Position numbers and translations under genes: made by a program. Of a stretch of 64,000 nt of DNA, positions 54,357-63,507 are shown in pieces. The notes under the pieces were generated by a model. The model saw nothing but the letters and a program-made list of their open reading frames with translations, was not told the DNA's origin and made no database searches. Numbering within the stretch: the stretch's first letter is position 1; every line of letters begins with the position of its first letter. The DNA comes from Algoriphagus sp. TR-M9 (GTDB lineage Bacteria; Bacteroidota; Bacteroidia; Cytophagales; Cyclobacteriaceae), in assembly GCF_027594545.1 (NCBI RefSeq), contig NZ_CP115160.1, positions 4,522,501-4,586,500 on the forward strand, in the 5' to 3' direction.

Positions 54357-55724
54357 TTAAGCAGGTAATTTGAAGCGCTCAGCCATCCACTCCTCATACC
54401 GGATCAGCTCAAATGTCCCTGGTTCCCAGGCAAAGTTTTTTTCGCCTTTTACCAAGCTGAGAAAGCTGGGGTCTTCTATTAATGAATCGCTGGATTTTGT
54501 TTTTTGCATTTTCCAGAAAACCTGAAATGCTGCTTGAATCCTAGAACATCCCGCCTTTTTCTTTCTGGAAATCAATTTTCTCATGTTTTCCATTTTATAC
54601 TCTAACCAATCTTGTTCATTTTGCTCTATGAGTACCATTAGCTCGAGCATTTTTGAACCCAGGTATAGATGAGGTTCACTTTTTAATTTGTTTTGGTGTT
54701 CATGGATCCTTCTCAATACTATTTTATAGGATTGCTGGCAGAAAAGCAGGTAGAACTCAAAGTATAGCCATCTAGGCGCAAAGTCAGTAGGCACTTTTGG
54801 CAACTGCCTTTTCAAAAGTTGAGCTGCTTCATCCAGCCTCCCCAGGTGGAACAAAGCCAGCCAGTGGTACTCGTACAGGTAAAAATTGTTTGGCTGCTGG
54901 GCAACTCCATCTAGCAGTTGACCAGTAAGAGCGCGCAATTGAGTAAACTCTCCTTTATTTAGGTAGATGCTGAGCTTGGCCTTTACCAGTTTGTTTTTGG
55001 TTTCTTCTTCCTGAAATAGTTTTTGGGGAGAATTTTCGGCCCGTATAACTAATTCACTCGCCAACTCATAGTTTTTCTGGTCGATTGCAGCGTTGATTTT
55101 TTCTAGTTGGCCCCATGAGGTTCTACTGCTTTGAACCTGCTGTATCATGGTTTTGAGCAGGGAGTTTTCAGCAGGCTTGGTATCCGTTTGCCTGTAGTTG
55201 TATTTATCCATCAGCAACTGCAAATGGCTTTTGATGGCAAGTTGCAGGTCAGGCAGGTCTTGATGGTGGATGATTTCGCTTAGTTCAAATCGCCGTACGG
55301 TACTATACACTGTCAATACCAGGTCATGAAACCTATTATTAATGGCCATCCGCAGGCCTCTTTCTAACAGTTTGACCCCTTCATCTCTGAGGCCCCGAGC
55401 CAGCACGAGTTGACTTTTCAGCAATAATTCTGTGCACTGTATGTGAATTTTGTTTTCCTTTTCAATGCAGCTGGGTTTGAGCAAGATCAGCAAGTCTTCG
55501 CACTCTTCTTTTACTCTTTTTTTGAGTTGATGAAATGCAGGAATATTCTCTTTGTTGTAAATCTTTTTAGAATAGTCCGAGTCCGAAAGCCCCGGCTCTT
55601 GCACGTAGAGCTGGAGTAGCTGAAGTTTTTTGGAATTCGGGGCATTTTTCACTTTTGCATATTCCACCATCTGGTATCTCTCGGGTAAAGTGCAGGTGTC
55701 CAAAAGCTCAGTAATTGATTCCAT
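54357..55724 (-). CDS. Helical-repeat protein of unknown function upstream of the eCIS operon (455 aa)
   Basis: An all-alpha, soluble protein with TPR-like pairing (LLLKSQLVLARGLRDEGVKL, EYHWLALFHLGRLDEAAQLL). No DNA-binding or catalytic motif is visible. It is on the same strand as the eCIS operon, 234 bp upstream, in its own transcription unit. A possible regulatory or cargo role is unproven. Confidence 0.7.
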   Translation of the reverse strand: MESITELLDTCTLPERYQMVEYAKVKNAPNSKKLQLLQLYVQEPGLSDSDYSKKIYNKENIPAFHQLKKRVKEECEDLLILLKPSCIEKENKIHIQCTELLLKSQLVLARGLRDEGVKLLERGLRMAINNRFHDLVLTVYSTVRRFELSEIIHHQDLPDLQLAIKSHLQLLMDKYNYRQTDTKPAENSLLKTMIQQVQSSRTSWGQLEKINAAIDQKNYELASELVIRAENSPQKLFQEEETKNKLVKAKLSIYLNKGEFTQLRALTGQLLDGVAQQPNNFYLYEYHWLALFHLGRLDEAAQLLKRQLPKVPTDFAPRWLYFEFYLLFCQQSYKIVLRRIHEHQNKLKSEPHLYLGSKMLELMVLIEQNEQDWLEYKMENMRKLISRKKKAGCSRIQAAFQVFWKMQKTKSSDSLIEDPSFLSLVKGEKNFAWEPGTFELIRYEEWMAERFKLPA

Positions 55725-55836
55725 AAAAAAGGGTTTTTAAGTGATCAAAAAATAAGATTCACTTGGTGAAAATACCCTTTATTATACTGAAATTCAACTT
55801 ATTAAATCATAAGTTTATGTTGGTTCACTTGCAGAA

Positions 55837-57216
55837 TTACTTCAATTCAAAAACCCCTGGTGAAGTTTTCTTATACTGGATTTCCAGTGCCGGATATTGT
55901 TTTAAGATTTTCTCAAAATCCCCGTTGGGATCCAGCACCAATTTACTTTTGTCTTTTTGAAGCATTTGGAATAAGCGGGCCTTTTCGCGCAAATTTCTCT
56001 CCTGATCTAGGTATAACCTACTCAACTGGTAATTGAGAAAAGGACCTCCGAGATTTGATTGTAAGTAAGGTGATAAGTCATCGCCTACCACCATGATATC
56101 ATCGGGATATTCCGTATCTGTTGCCTTCACAAAATACTCAGAATTCGGAATCCTCATCTGCCAATACCACCAGGTAAGCATAGGAAGACCCAGCACTAGT
56201 AAAAAAAAACAGGCTTTTGCCAATATCTCCCTTTTCACATGTAAGAAAAACTGAGTGATCAGGTAGGTCAATCCAGGTATAAGAATTACCAGTTGGTAAG
56301 CCGCTTGTTTTTTGATGATGAAAAATTCCGCTGCAGAAAAGAGCAGCCAAAGGATCACCAGTTGCCTTTGTTTCTGCTGGTTGATGGTGGAGCCTTTCAG
56401 CACAGCAGCCATGAAATAGCCCAAAATGGCTAATGCAACTGGAAAAATCCCCAGAATCAACCAATCTGTCAGCGATTGATAAAGGTATTTTTCGGTGAGG
56501 AATGTCAAAGGCCAGATTTGCAAAGCTTCCTCTAGTCCGTCATTCCAAAAGTAAAAGACCGAGATAAGAAGAAGAGGTAAAAAGTAACCGACCAAGGAGA
56601 GCATCAGCTGCCGAAAAGTAAAGCTGCTGATCGCTATCCCGGTGAAGATCATGTATGGCAAAAAGAGAATATAGTTAGGGTGGAAGCCTGTAGCAAGTCC
56701 GGCATATATCCCTATTAAAAGTGTGGATTCGCTGGTTTCTTTTTGCAGAACGGTCTGGGAAAACAATTGTCCCAAAGCTAAAATCAAAAAACAGCTTCCC
56801 AATAAGGCAGGGCTCAAAGCAAGCATGTCAAAGGAAAAGTGGAACAAAGCGGCCATGATGATGGCAGGAAGGTAGGTGTTATCATCAAAAGCCCGGAACT
56901 TGATCAGTCTGGCATTCCAGTATAAAATCTGAAAAGTGACCAAGAGTCTGCCTATTATTTCATAAGCCAGACGACTTCTCCCAAAAAGAAAATCTACTAA
57001 AGTGAAAAAACCAGCCGATAGCGGCCCTATGTCATCGATAATATCCTGATAGAGGTAGTGTCCATCACCCAGCCGCTCTCCCAGAAGCATCCAGATCAAT
57101 TGTGGATTCGTTATAGGAAATTGATTGAGTAAGAAATAGGCGATTGTCAGCAAGAGCATGTATATTCCTATGCCGATTAGCCTGAAGGGATCATTTAATT
57201 TGAAAAAACTATACAA
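55837..57216 (-). CDS. Polytopic membrane protein of unknown function (459 aa)
   Basis: About ten hydrophobic helices: e.g. LIGIGIYMLLLTIAYFLLNQ, LSLVGYFLPLLLISVFYFW and AKACFFLLVLGLPMLTWWYW. It opens MYSFFKLNDPFRL and ends in a soluble tail. The pattern resembles Bacteroidota DUF6427-like membrane proteins, some next to glycosyltransferases; a firm assignment is not possible. Divergent from rbfA. Confidence 0.65.
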   Translation of the reverse strand: MYSFFKLNDPFRLIGIGIYMLLLTIAYFLLNQFPITNPQLIWMLLGERLGDGHYLYQDIIDDIGPLSAGFFTLVDFLFGRSRLAYEIIGRLLVTFQILYWNARLIKFRAFDDNTYLPAIIMAALFHFSFDMLALSPALLGSCFLILALGQLFSQTVLQKETSESTLLIGIYAGLATGFHPNYILFLPYMIFTGIAISSFTFRQLMLSLVGYFLPLLLISVFYFWNDGLEEALQIWPLTFLTEKYLYQSLTDWLILGIFPVALAILGYFMAAVLKGSTINQQKQRQLVILWLLFSAAEFFIIKKQAAYQLVILIPGLTYLITQFFLHVKREILAKACFFLLVLGLPMLTWWYWQMRIPNSEYFVKATDTEYPDDIMVVGDDLSPYLQSNLGGPFLNYQLSRLYLDQERNLREKARLFQMLQKDKSKLVLDPNGDFEKILKQYPALEIQYKKTSPGVFELK

Positions 57217-57276
57217 GGTATATTGGAGAAGAAGGTTTGGTTTTGCCCGAAATTAAAGCTTGCCCAACTATTTCGC

Positions 57277-57284
57277 TAAATTTG
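57277..57284 (+). promoter_or_regulatory. Bacteroidota -7 promoter box for rbfA
   Basis: TAAATTTG matches TAnnTTTG, 17 bp before the chosen rbfA ATG. The -33 element is not clear. Confidence 0.4.
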
Positions 57285-57301
57285 TACCACAAATACTTTA
57301 T

Positions 57302-57685
57302 ATGGAAAGCAAAAGACAACAAAAATACTCCAAGTTGATCCAAAAAGAACTTGGAGACATCTTTCAAAAAGAGTCTAGGCATTTAGTGGGGAGAGCCATG
57401 GTTACGATTACCCGTGTGCTGATGAGCCCAGATCTAGGTCTGGCCAAAGTTTACCTAAGCTTTTTGCTTGCTGATCCGGAGGAGACTTATAAATTGATCA
57501 ATGAGCACAAGAAAGAAATCCGTCATCAGCTGGCCAAGCGGATCGGGAAGTCTGTTCGTGTGATTCCTGAAATTGCATTTTTCCCGGATGAGTCTGCCGC
57601 ATATGCTCAGCATATGGACAAGGTGATCTCTGACCTGGACATTCCCGAAGCTGATGAGGAGGATTCTGAAGAAGATGAGGATTAA
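57302..57685 (+). CDS. rbfA: 30S ribosome-binding factor A
   Basis: Assists late 30S maturation by binding the 16S 5' helix. The ATG at 57302 gives MESKRQQKYSKLIQKELGDI, the normal N-terminus; the open frame 14 codons upstream overlaps the promoter box. KH-like core: VTITRVLMSPDLGLAKVYLS, RHQLAKRIGKSVRVIPEI. C-terminal acidic tail. 127 residues. Confidence 0.93.
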   Translation: MESKRQQKYSKLIQKELGDIFQKESRHLVGRAMVTITRVLMSPDLGLAKVYLSFLLADPEETYKLINEHKKEIRHQLAKRIGKSVRVIPEIAFFPDESAAYAQHMDKVISDLDIPEADEEDSEEDED

Positions 57686-57696
57686 TCCGGCGTAAT

Positions 57697-58923
57697 TTGA
57701 ACCTAAGCTTTTTCATAGCATCCCGATATTTCCGCAGTAAAAAGAAGAGAAACTTTATCACTGTGCTTTCTATCATTTCTGTAGTCGGAGTGGCAGTGGG
57801 CACTATGGCATTGGTGATCGTCATGTCCGTATTTAATGGACTTGAGGATCTGATCCGGGGGCTTTTTGCCAGCTTTGATGCGGAGCTGAAAATAGAAGTG
57901 GCCCAGGGCAAAAGCTTTGAGACATCAGAAGAATGGCTGGACAGTATTCGGAATATAGAAGGTGTAGCCGTGCTCACGGAGGTGATTGAGGATAATGCTC
58001 TCCTGGATTATAATGGCAATCAGATGGTGGGAACCATCAAGGGAGTTTCAGATAATTTTCTCGATCAGGAACGCTTTTCCAAAGGATATTTTTGGGGTGA
58101 TACCACACTGGGAACTGAACTCAATCCGGCCGCTATACTAGGTAGAGGGGTAGGTTTTTTCTTGTCTGTAAATCTGGATAATGTCAATGTTCCCCTCAGG
58201 GTTTATTACCCTAAAGCTCCTAGAAGTGCAGCTTCTCTGGACCCTTCCCAGTATTATGAATCTGCCATGCTGGACCCTGTCGCTTACTTCAGCATAGAGC
58301 GGCAGTTTGATGATGAGTATGTGATAGCACCCCTACATTTTGTCAGAGATCTGCTGAGGTATGGTAATCGACGCACTTCACTGGAAGTAAAAATGGCTGA
58401 AGGAGCCTCCATCAATGAAGTCCAGAAAAAACTAATAGCGCATCTAGGTGATGCATATACTGTAAAAAATGCCGATGAACAACATGCCGGTATCATCCGC
58501 ACTGTTCAGATGGAGAAGCTTTTCACCTTCCTTACTCTGACCTTCATTCTGGCTATAGCTTCTTTCAATATCTTTTTTTCGCTCAGTATGCTGGCCATAG
58601 AAAAGAAAAAAGACATTGCAGTTTTGAAGGCCATGGGAGCGCCGGAGAAGTTGATCCGGTGGATATTCTTGAAGCAGGGGGCGATGATTGCCTTTAGCGG
58701 AGCTATCATCGGGTTGGTGCTGGGTTACCTGGTCTGCTGGCTGCAGCAAGCTTACGGCCTGGTATCCTTAGGAATATCCTCTGCTGTGGTAGATGCCTAT
58801 CCTGTGAAAATGGCATGGTCAGATTTCATTTGGGTGAGCATTGCTGTCATTGCGATCACGCTTTTGGCTTCCTCCAGGCCAGCCTACATTGCTTCTCAAG
58901 TAGATACAGTGAAGGAAGTTTAG
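57697..58923 (+). CDS. ABC transporter permease, LolC/LolE-type
   Basis: Inner-membrane permease of the MacB/LolCDE superfamily, likely in lipoprotein release. Starts at a TTG (no in-frame ATG nearby), giving MNLSFFIASRYFRSKKKRNF. One N-terminal helix, a large periplasmic domain (about 55-260), then three C-terminal helices (FLTLTFILAIASFNIFFSLS, then LKAMGAPEKLIRWIFLKQGA). Length 408. It is 11 bp after rbfA. No lolD ATPase gene is in the window. Confidence 0.85.
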   Translation: MNLSFFIASRYFRSKKKRNFITVLSIISVVGVAVGTMALVIVMSVFNGLEDLIRGLFASFDAELKIEVAQGKSFETSEEWLDSIRNIEGVAVLTEVIEDNALLDYNGNQMVGTIKGVSDNFLDQERFSKGYFWGDTTLGTELNPAAILGRGVGFFLSVNLDNVNVPLRVYYPKAPRSAASLDPSQYYESAMLDPVAYFSIERQFDDEYVIAPLHFVRDLLRYGNRRTSLEVKMAEGASINEVQKKLIAHLGDAYTVKNADEQHAGIIRTVQMEKLFTFLTLTFILAIASFNIFFSLSMLAIEKKKDIAVLKAMGAPEKLIRWIFLKQGAMIAFSGAIIGLVLGYLVCWLQQAYGLVSLGISSAVVDAYPVKMAWSDFIWVSIAVIAITLLASSRPAYIASQVDTVKEV

Positions 58924-58927
58924 CCTG

Positions 58928-61900
58928 TTATTCTTCTTTTGGTTTGCCAAATTTTAGTTTGGTAAATCCACTGTTCAGAATTGTGTACATGCTGCCAATC
59001 AGGCCTATGGAGCCGGTGAGGTAGGCGTAAACCTGGTCGAAAAAGGACCGATTGAAAATCCCGATCAAAGCGAAGCAAATCAGCACAAAGCTTAATGCAG
59101 ACACTTGGATGAGGTGAGAGTTACCATTTTTACTTTCAAAATCCCTAAAGCTCTTGATCTCTTCCTCACTCACATGGGTGAGGATGTAAAACTGGAACAG
59201 CCGGCTGAAAAATTCATTTCTTTTCCAAAGAGCAGCTTTGGGATCCGAACCAATAGACTCTGGATCTGGGGTTTTTTCTACCAAGATTCCTTTTTTGAAA
59301 AGCTCCTTAATGGTGTTTATCCTGGCTTTGTTCAGAAATCTTTCTAGTGCAAATTCATGGCACACGAGTTTTTCCTGAAAGTTCAGTTCTGACCAGATGT
59401 CAGCAAATTTGGCCAAGGAAAGGCGAAGGTCCTCTTCATTTTTGGCTTTTACATAGCCCGGATAATTGCTGTCTTGAGATTCTGCGGCATAGCAATCAGC
59501 ATCAAGTGGGAGCAACAGGAAGATGAAGTCACTGAAGGCTTCCGAGAAAAGCACCTGATTAGCTATAGGCTTTAAGTTAGAAAAGGTCTCGTGCCAGGTT
59601 TTGCCGGAGGCGATGATCACCTGTTTTTGCCGGTATTTTTCAGTCCCAATCTGCTTGGCGATAAGCAATTGGTCTTGCCTACAATGGAAATTGACGAAAA
59701 GGTAGGTTTTCTTATCCTTTACCAGCTCTATTTTGTCGAGGGTATCTTCTACAGACAAGTCTATCACTTGGAGACTTTCGGGTTCATCAAGATGATTTTT
59801 GACGTGATTTACTGCCGAGGTAGAGTCTGGGCAGGTGAGAAAGATTCGTTTTTGTTGTAACTGATCCGGTTTGGTTTTGGCGACCTGTATAGGGAAAAAG
59901 ATGATGCTTTGGAGCTGTTTTGCCAAGATAAGGAATAGGATAAAGAAGAGCATGACTAGCATGCTATGCTGAATGATTGCCCATTTGGAGGGTTTTAGGA
60001 TTTGCGGATTGTCTAAGGTATTTTGGATTACCCCCAAGTTGGGAGCGATGAAACTCCTGATTTTGTCATCGAAAGGATCCAAAATAAGGGAAAGCGAATT
60101 TCTCCTGCTCTCTTCATAAATGCGGGTAGTCTCGTTCTGAACAGGATCTGCTACTACCTGCTCGTGATCGGCATCCCAGATTTGCTGCTCAAACTGCTGT
60201 GTTTTTGACATGATGAAATAGCCTGGTAGAAAGCCAATTGCTAAAAACCAAATGCCGAGGAACAAGGGAAGAGTCAGGTTTTCGTTGTACAAGACCAGCT
60301 TGAGCGGTTTGATTAAGTAAAACCAAAGTAGAATAGAAATTGCCGCTAGTCCGGTCAAAAGGAGGGCTGGTTTAAGCACATTTGGTACTTTTATCCAAAT
60401 CCATAGCAAAAGCAGGATCACTACCCCTCCTAAAATCAAAGCCCTGACGGAGTACTTTTTCAGTTTGAACTCAGTGAAGTCAAGGGAAGGATCTGTACCG
60501 ATTGCAGTAGTAAGGTTGACAAAAGATACCAAGAAACCGGAGTAGATCATCAAAGCCAAAAAATGCAAATGATGAATCGGAAATGAATAGTAACAGTGGA
60601 GCAGCAGAACCGCATAGAGCCCATGGCTGATCACGAGGTAATTAAGTCTAGGCAAATTGGCAGCAGATGGCTCTAGCCAGGTGAATAAGAAGGATTTTGT
60701 GCCATGATTGTTTCTGAATCTTCTGGTGTTTTTTTGGACTACCAGGCTGAAGAGTAAACTTAAGAAATACAGCAAGACCAGTACTAGGGCTTCAGCGGAG
60801 ACCAAGGAAGCGAAAGAGTGGGTGAGATTGGTATTCACCAGAAATAACAGCCAGATATCTTCGTCATAGGCTACATTTTGGATTTTTTTGAGGATTCCGG
60901 TGTATTGGTAGCCATTGAGGTAAAGTGAGGTACGGATCTCCTGGGATGAGTGCTGGTTGTTTTCCATCAGGGAGGAGATTTCCATCCATTTTTCCGAGTT
61001 GATTCCCTCGTTGATGTTGTCTATGGGAGAGGTGATTTTCTTACTCTTCAGTAGGATTTTACCACTTTTCTTAAAAGCCAAAAACCGAAAATTTTCGCTG
61101 GTGTCGGCATTGGTAGTTAAGCGGAAGGTGATGGCCCGTACGCCTTCTTTCTTGAGCGAATCGTTTTTGAAATAGTTTTTCGAAATCACAGATTCCAATT
61201 CCCCATCAAACCTGCTGTAGTGGGAATTCAGGAAAACGGAATTATCGGCTCTCTCTTTTCTACTGTCATGGAAATAGGAATAGTACACCCGAGTACTCAG
61301 GTCTACTGAGGAGGGAGAGTCCCGAAAATCCAGCGATTGGTTCGTTCCCCTATAGTATATTTGCTGGACAAATCCATTTTCTCTAAACCAAATGAGTTCG
61401 TTATAATTACCGTTTTGCTCCTCCCATTTATCCTTCAGGATCATGTCTTCCATTAGGCCTTGGTAGATGAGCAGTGAGTCCCGGAGTGATTTTGCAAGAT
61501 TTTCTACAATATCTATTTTGGGTTTGATATCGTCCGGTCTATTTTTGAATTGGGCGAAGGCAACTCCAATCACCACAGACAGTAGCAGCAGAGAAAGCCC
61601 GACCTGAATGACCTTAGATTGGGTAAGGTTATCACCCTTAGAAAGATTCATCACTCCCAGCACCGGAATCATAGCTATCAAGACCGCCAAAAACAACAAG
61701 AAAATGCTGATTACCGTGAAGTTGAGCCGCAGTCCTACCTTTTGGTGCGTGTCTTCAGAAATCACCCCCACTGCATAAAGTTTTAGGCTATTGATCTGAA
61801 GAGGGGACACATATGCTCTGGAGTCTTGCTCAGAATAGCTGATTGGCACCATGGATGCCCCGGCATGGGTTACTCCCAGGGTGTCTATCTTCAAATCTTT

Positions 61901-62524
61901 GGGTTTGAAGAGGCTTACTCCGTACTCCGTATTGGGATAGATGATATTACCGGATTCGTCCGTTAGAAAAAACTGTTCAAAGATTTTATTGGTCTCCTGC
62001 TTGCGTAGGAGCTCCACGATTGGAATCTCCAAATCGATTACCAGGGTGGTGTCCGAGTTGTTTGCAGTGTTAGTGGTACTGTTGTTTTCGAGTTGAAGCG
62101 GAAGAAGCAGGTTTTGGATATTCAGATCATTGACTATGCTGTCGATATTGATTACCAGATCCTTTTTGAATATGGCATCAATTCTTATCGCGAGGCTGTC
62201 TTTGGGCTGAAAGTTACCGATGAGAATTCTTCCGTTGGTGTATCGTGGTTTGAAGGAATTGATTTTGGTCAGTTTCTGAGATTCGGATCGGGTGTCTTCA
62301 GATGTAGCAGAAATCGCTGCACCATGCTGCATAAAATAGGCATCTACTCTATCATAGTAGTCGCCCAAAGCCCGTGCGATTTCATTTTTTGAGGCTTCTA
62401 TGCTTCGGATCAGTTGGTTTTCCAATTCCCGCTGGTTATTGGTAGCCTGTACATATAGTATGACACCGATAATACCGATGACAGGCAAAAGAAAAAGCCA
62501 TACTGTCTGTGTCTTTAGCTTCAT
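58928..62524 (-). CDS. Very large membrane protein of unknown function (1198 aa)
   Basis: N-terminal helix (about 8-26), a periplasmic region (about 27-270) reminiscent of cache-like sensor folds, two more helices, a second extracellular region (about 325-600), then several hydrophobic helices (e.g. ALILGGVVILLLLWIWIKV, LFLGIWFLAIGFLPGYFIM), a cytoplasmic domain of about 250 residues (RIFLTCPDSTSAVNHVKNHL) and a terminal pair of helices. No kinase, cyclase or GGDEF motif is seen. Function unknown; a sensory or transport role is only a guess. Convergent with the permease gene (4 bp gap). Confidence 0.7.
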   Translation of the reverse strand: MKLKTQTVWLFLLPVIGIIGVILYVQATNNQRELENQLIRSIEASKNEIARALGDYYDRVDAYFMQHGAAISATSEDTRSESQKLTKINSFKPRYTNGRILIGNFQPKDSLAIRIDAIFKKDLVINIDSIVNDLNIQNLLLPLQLENNSTTNTANNSDTTLVIDLEIPIVELLRKQETNKIFEQFFLTDESGNIIYPNTEYGVSLFKPKDLKIDTLGVTHAGASMVPISYSEQDSRAYVSPLQINSLKLYAVGVISEDTHQKVGLRLNFTVISIFLLFLAVLIAMIPVLGVMNLSKGDNLTQSKVIQVGLSLLLLSVVIGVAFAQFKNRPDDIKPKIDIVENLAKSLRDSLLIYQGLMEDMILKDKWEEQNGNYNELIWFRENGFVQQIYYRGTNQSLDFRDSPSSVDLSTRVYYSYFHDSRKERADNSVFLNSHYSRFDGELESVISKNYFKNDSLKKEGVRAITFRLTTNADTSENFRFLAFKKSGKILLKSKKITSPIDNINEGINSEKWMEISSLMENNQHSSQEIRTSLYLNGYQYTGILKKIQNVAYDEDIWLLFLVNTNLTHSFASLVSAEALVLVLLYFLSLLFSLVVQKNTRRFRNNHGTKSFLFTWLEPSAANLPRLNYLVISHGLYAVLLLHCYYSFPIHHLHFLALMIYSGFLVSFVNLTTAIGTDPSLDFTEFKLKKYSVRALILGGVVILLLLWIWIKVPNVLKPALLLTGLAAISILLWFYLIKPLKLVLYNENLTLPLFLGIWFLAIGFLPGYFIMSKTQQFEQQIWDADHEQVVADPVQNETTRIYEESRRNSLSLILDPFDDKIRSFIAPNLGVIQNTLDNPQILKPSKWAIIQHSMLVMLFFILFLILAKQLQSIIFFPIQVAKTKPDQLQQKRIFLTCPDSTSAVNHVKNHLDEPESLQVIDLSVEDTLDKIELVKDKKTYLFVNFHCRQDQLLIAKQIGTEKYRQKQVIIASGKTWHETFSNLKPIANQVLFSEAFSDFIFLLLPLDADCYAAESQDSNYPGYVKAKNEEDLRLSLAKFADIWSELNFQEKLVCHEFALERFLNKARINTIKELFKKGILVEKTPDPESIGSDPKAALWKRNEFFSRLFQFYILTHVSEEEIKSFRDFESKNGNSHLIQVSALSFVLICFALIGIFNRSFFDQVYAYLTGSIGLIGSMYTILNSGFTKLKFGKPKEE

Positions 62525-62705
62525 AAAAAATCATTAGAAAAATGCATCTTCAAAATACCTTTTAAATAGCTGAAAGTCAATAGATAAAGGATTTATAAAA
62601 ATGTACAGGTATTTCCAGCCATAAAATTTTGACTTTGATAAGCTTGCCAAGGCATGTTTATTGGAGGCTGAAGCCCATCACCCTAGTTTGCAAATAAATT
62701 ACCCA

Positions 62706-63305
62706 ATGAAAAGCGTATTTTCTCTAACACTACTATTGTTCACATTGCTAGCTTTGCCCTATGCTGTGCTTGCGCAAAGCAATTCAGAAGATAAAGGATC
62801 CTTAAAATCAGGTACCATTGACAGCCAGTTTGATTACATCTATAGTGTATCAAACAACTACCAAGAATATAAAGTGGTGAAGCGCACCAATCTGGATCAG
62901 CTCAAGTCCAACATGCTGGATTCTATGCGGACGATGAGACAGGAAGTGGCGGATCTTAAGGGGCTGATAGCAAGCCAAAAAGATTCTATCGCAAGCCTGA
63001 ATAACAGCCTAGTCACTGCCGAAACAGAAAAGCAGGAAGCGATTGATCAGAAAGACAATTTTACCTTTTTGGGCATGGGTGTCCATAAAGCGGTTTACTC
63101 CTCGTTTATGTGGATTTTGGTAGCAGCCTTGGCTGTGGCACTTGCCTTTTTCTCTTTTCAGTATTTCAGCAGTTTCAAAAAAATCAATAAAGCCAGAAAG
63201 GATCTGGCCGAGGTACAGGAGGAATTTGACAATCATAGGAAAAACATGCTGGACCGGGAGCGTAAGCTTAAGCGTGAACTGGTCGATGCCCAACTGGGCA
63301 GATAG
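62706..63305 (+). CDS. Small coiled-coil membrane protein of a Bacteroidota-specific family
   Basis: About 199 residues from the ATG at 62706, which gives a signal peptide (SLTLLLFTLLALPYAVLAQ). It carries SGTIDSQFDYIYSVSNNYQE, the hallmark of a family often mislabelled as tRNA methyltransferase. A coiled coil (about 75-115) precedes one transmembrane helix (WILVAALAVALAFFSFQYF) and a second charged helix. Function unknown. Confidence 0.75.
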   Translation: MKSVFSLTLLLFTLLALPYAVLAQSNSEDKGSLKSGTIDSQFDYIYSVSNNYQEYKVVKRTNLDQLKSNMLDSMRTMRQEVADLKGLIASQKDSIASLNNSLVTAETEKQEAIDQKDNFTFLGMGVHKAVYSSFMWILVAALAVALAFFSFQYFSSFKKINKARKDLAEVQEEFDNHRKNMLDRERKLKRELVDAQLGR

Positions 63306-63473
63306 GGGAATCAGTCCTCAGTGGATTTTTAGACCCCAGAGCTGACCTTTGGGTAGTGATTCTCTGCGTAGCTTGCCTTTCGTTAGTAGACTGTGCCAAG
63401 TCGTGCAAAGTTTGATGGTAAATCTGTGTGAAAGCTTTCCACCTGTGCCAAGGATTTCCCTGAAAAAAAACCG

Positions 63474-63481
63474 TAAGTTTG
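63474..63481 (+). promoter_or_regulatory. Bacteroidota -7 promoter box for the ABC exporter gene
   Basis: TAAGTTTG matches TAnnTTTG, 26 bp before the ATG of the last gene. An A-run lies just upstream. Confidence 0.45.
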
Positions 63482-63507
63482 TGACCTTAAAATAGCAAAA
63501 TCACCTA

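Noticed and set aside
62661..62705. Upstream TTG start for the coiled-coil membrane protein
   Set aside because: It adds 15 residues before a clean signal peptide; the ATG at 62706 is better.
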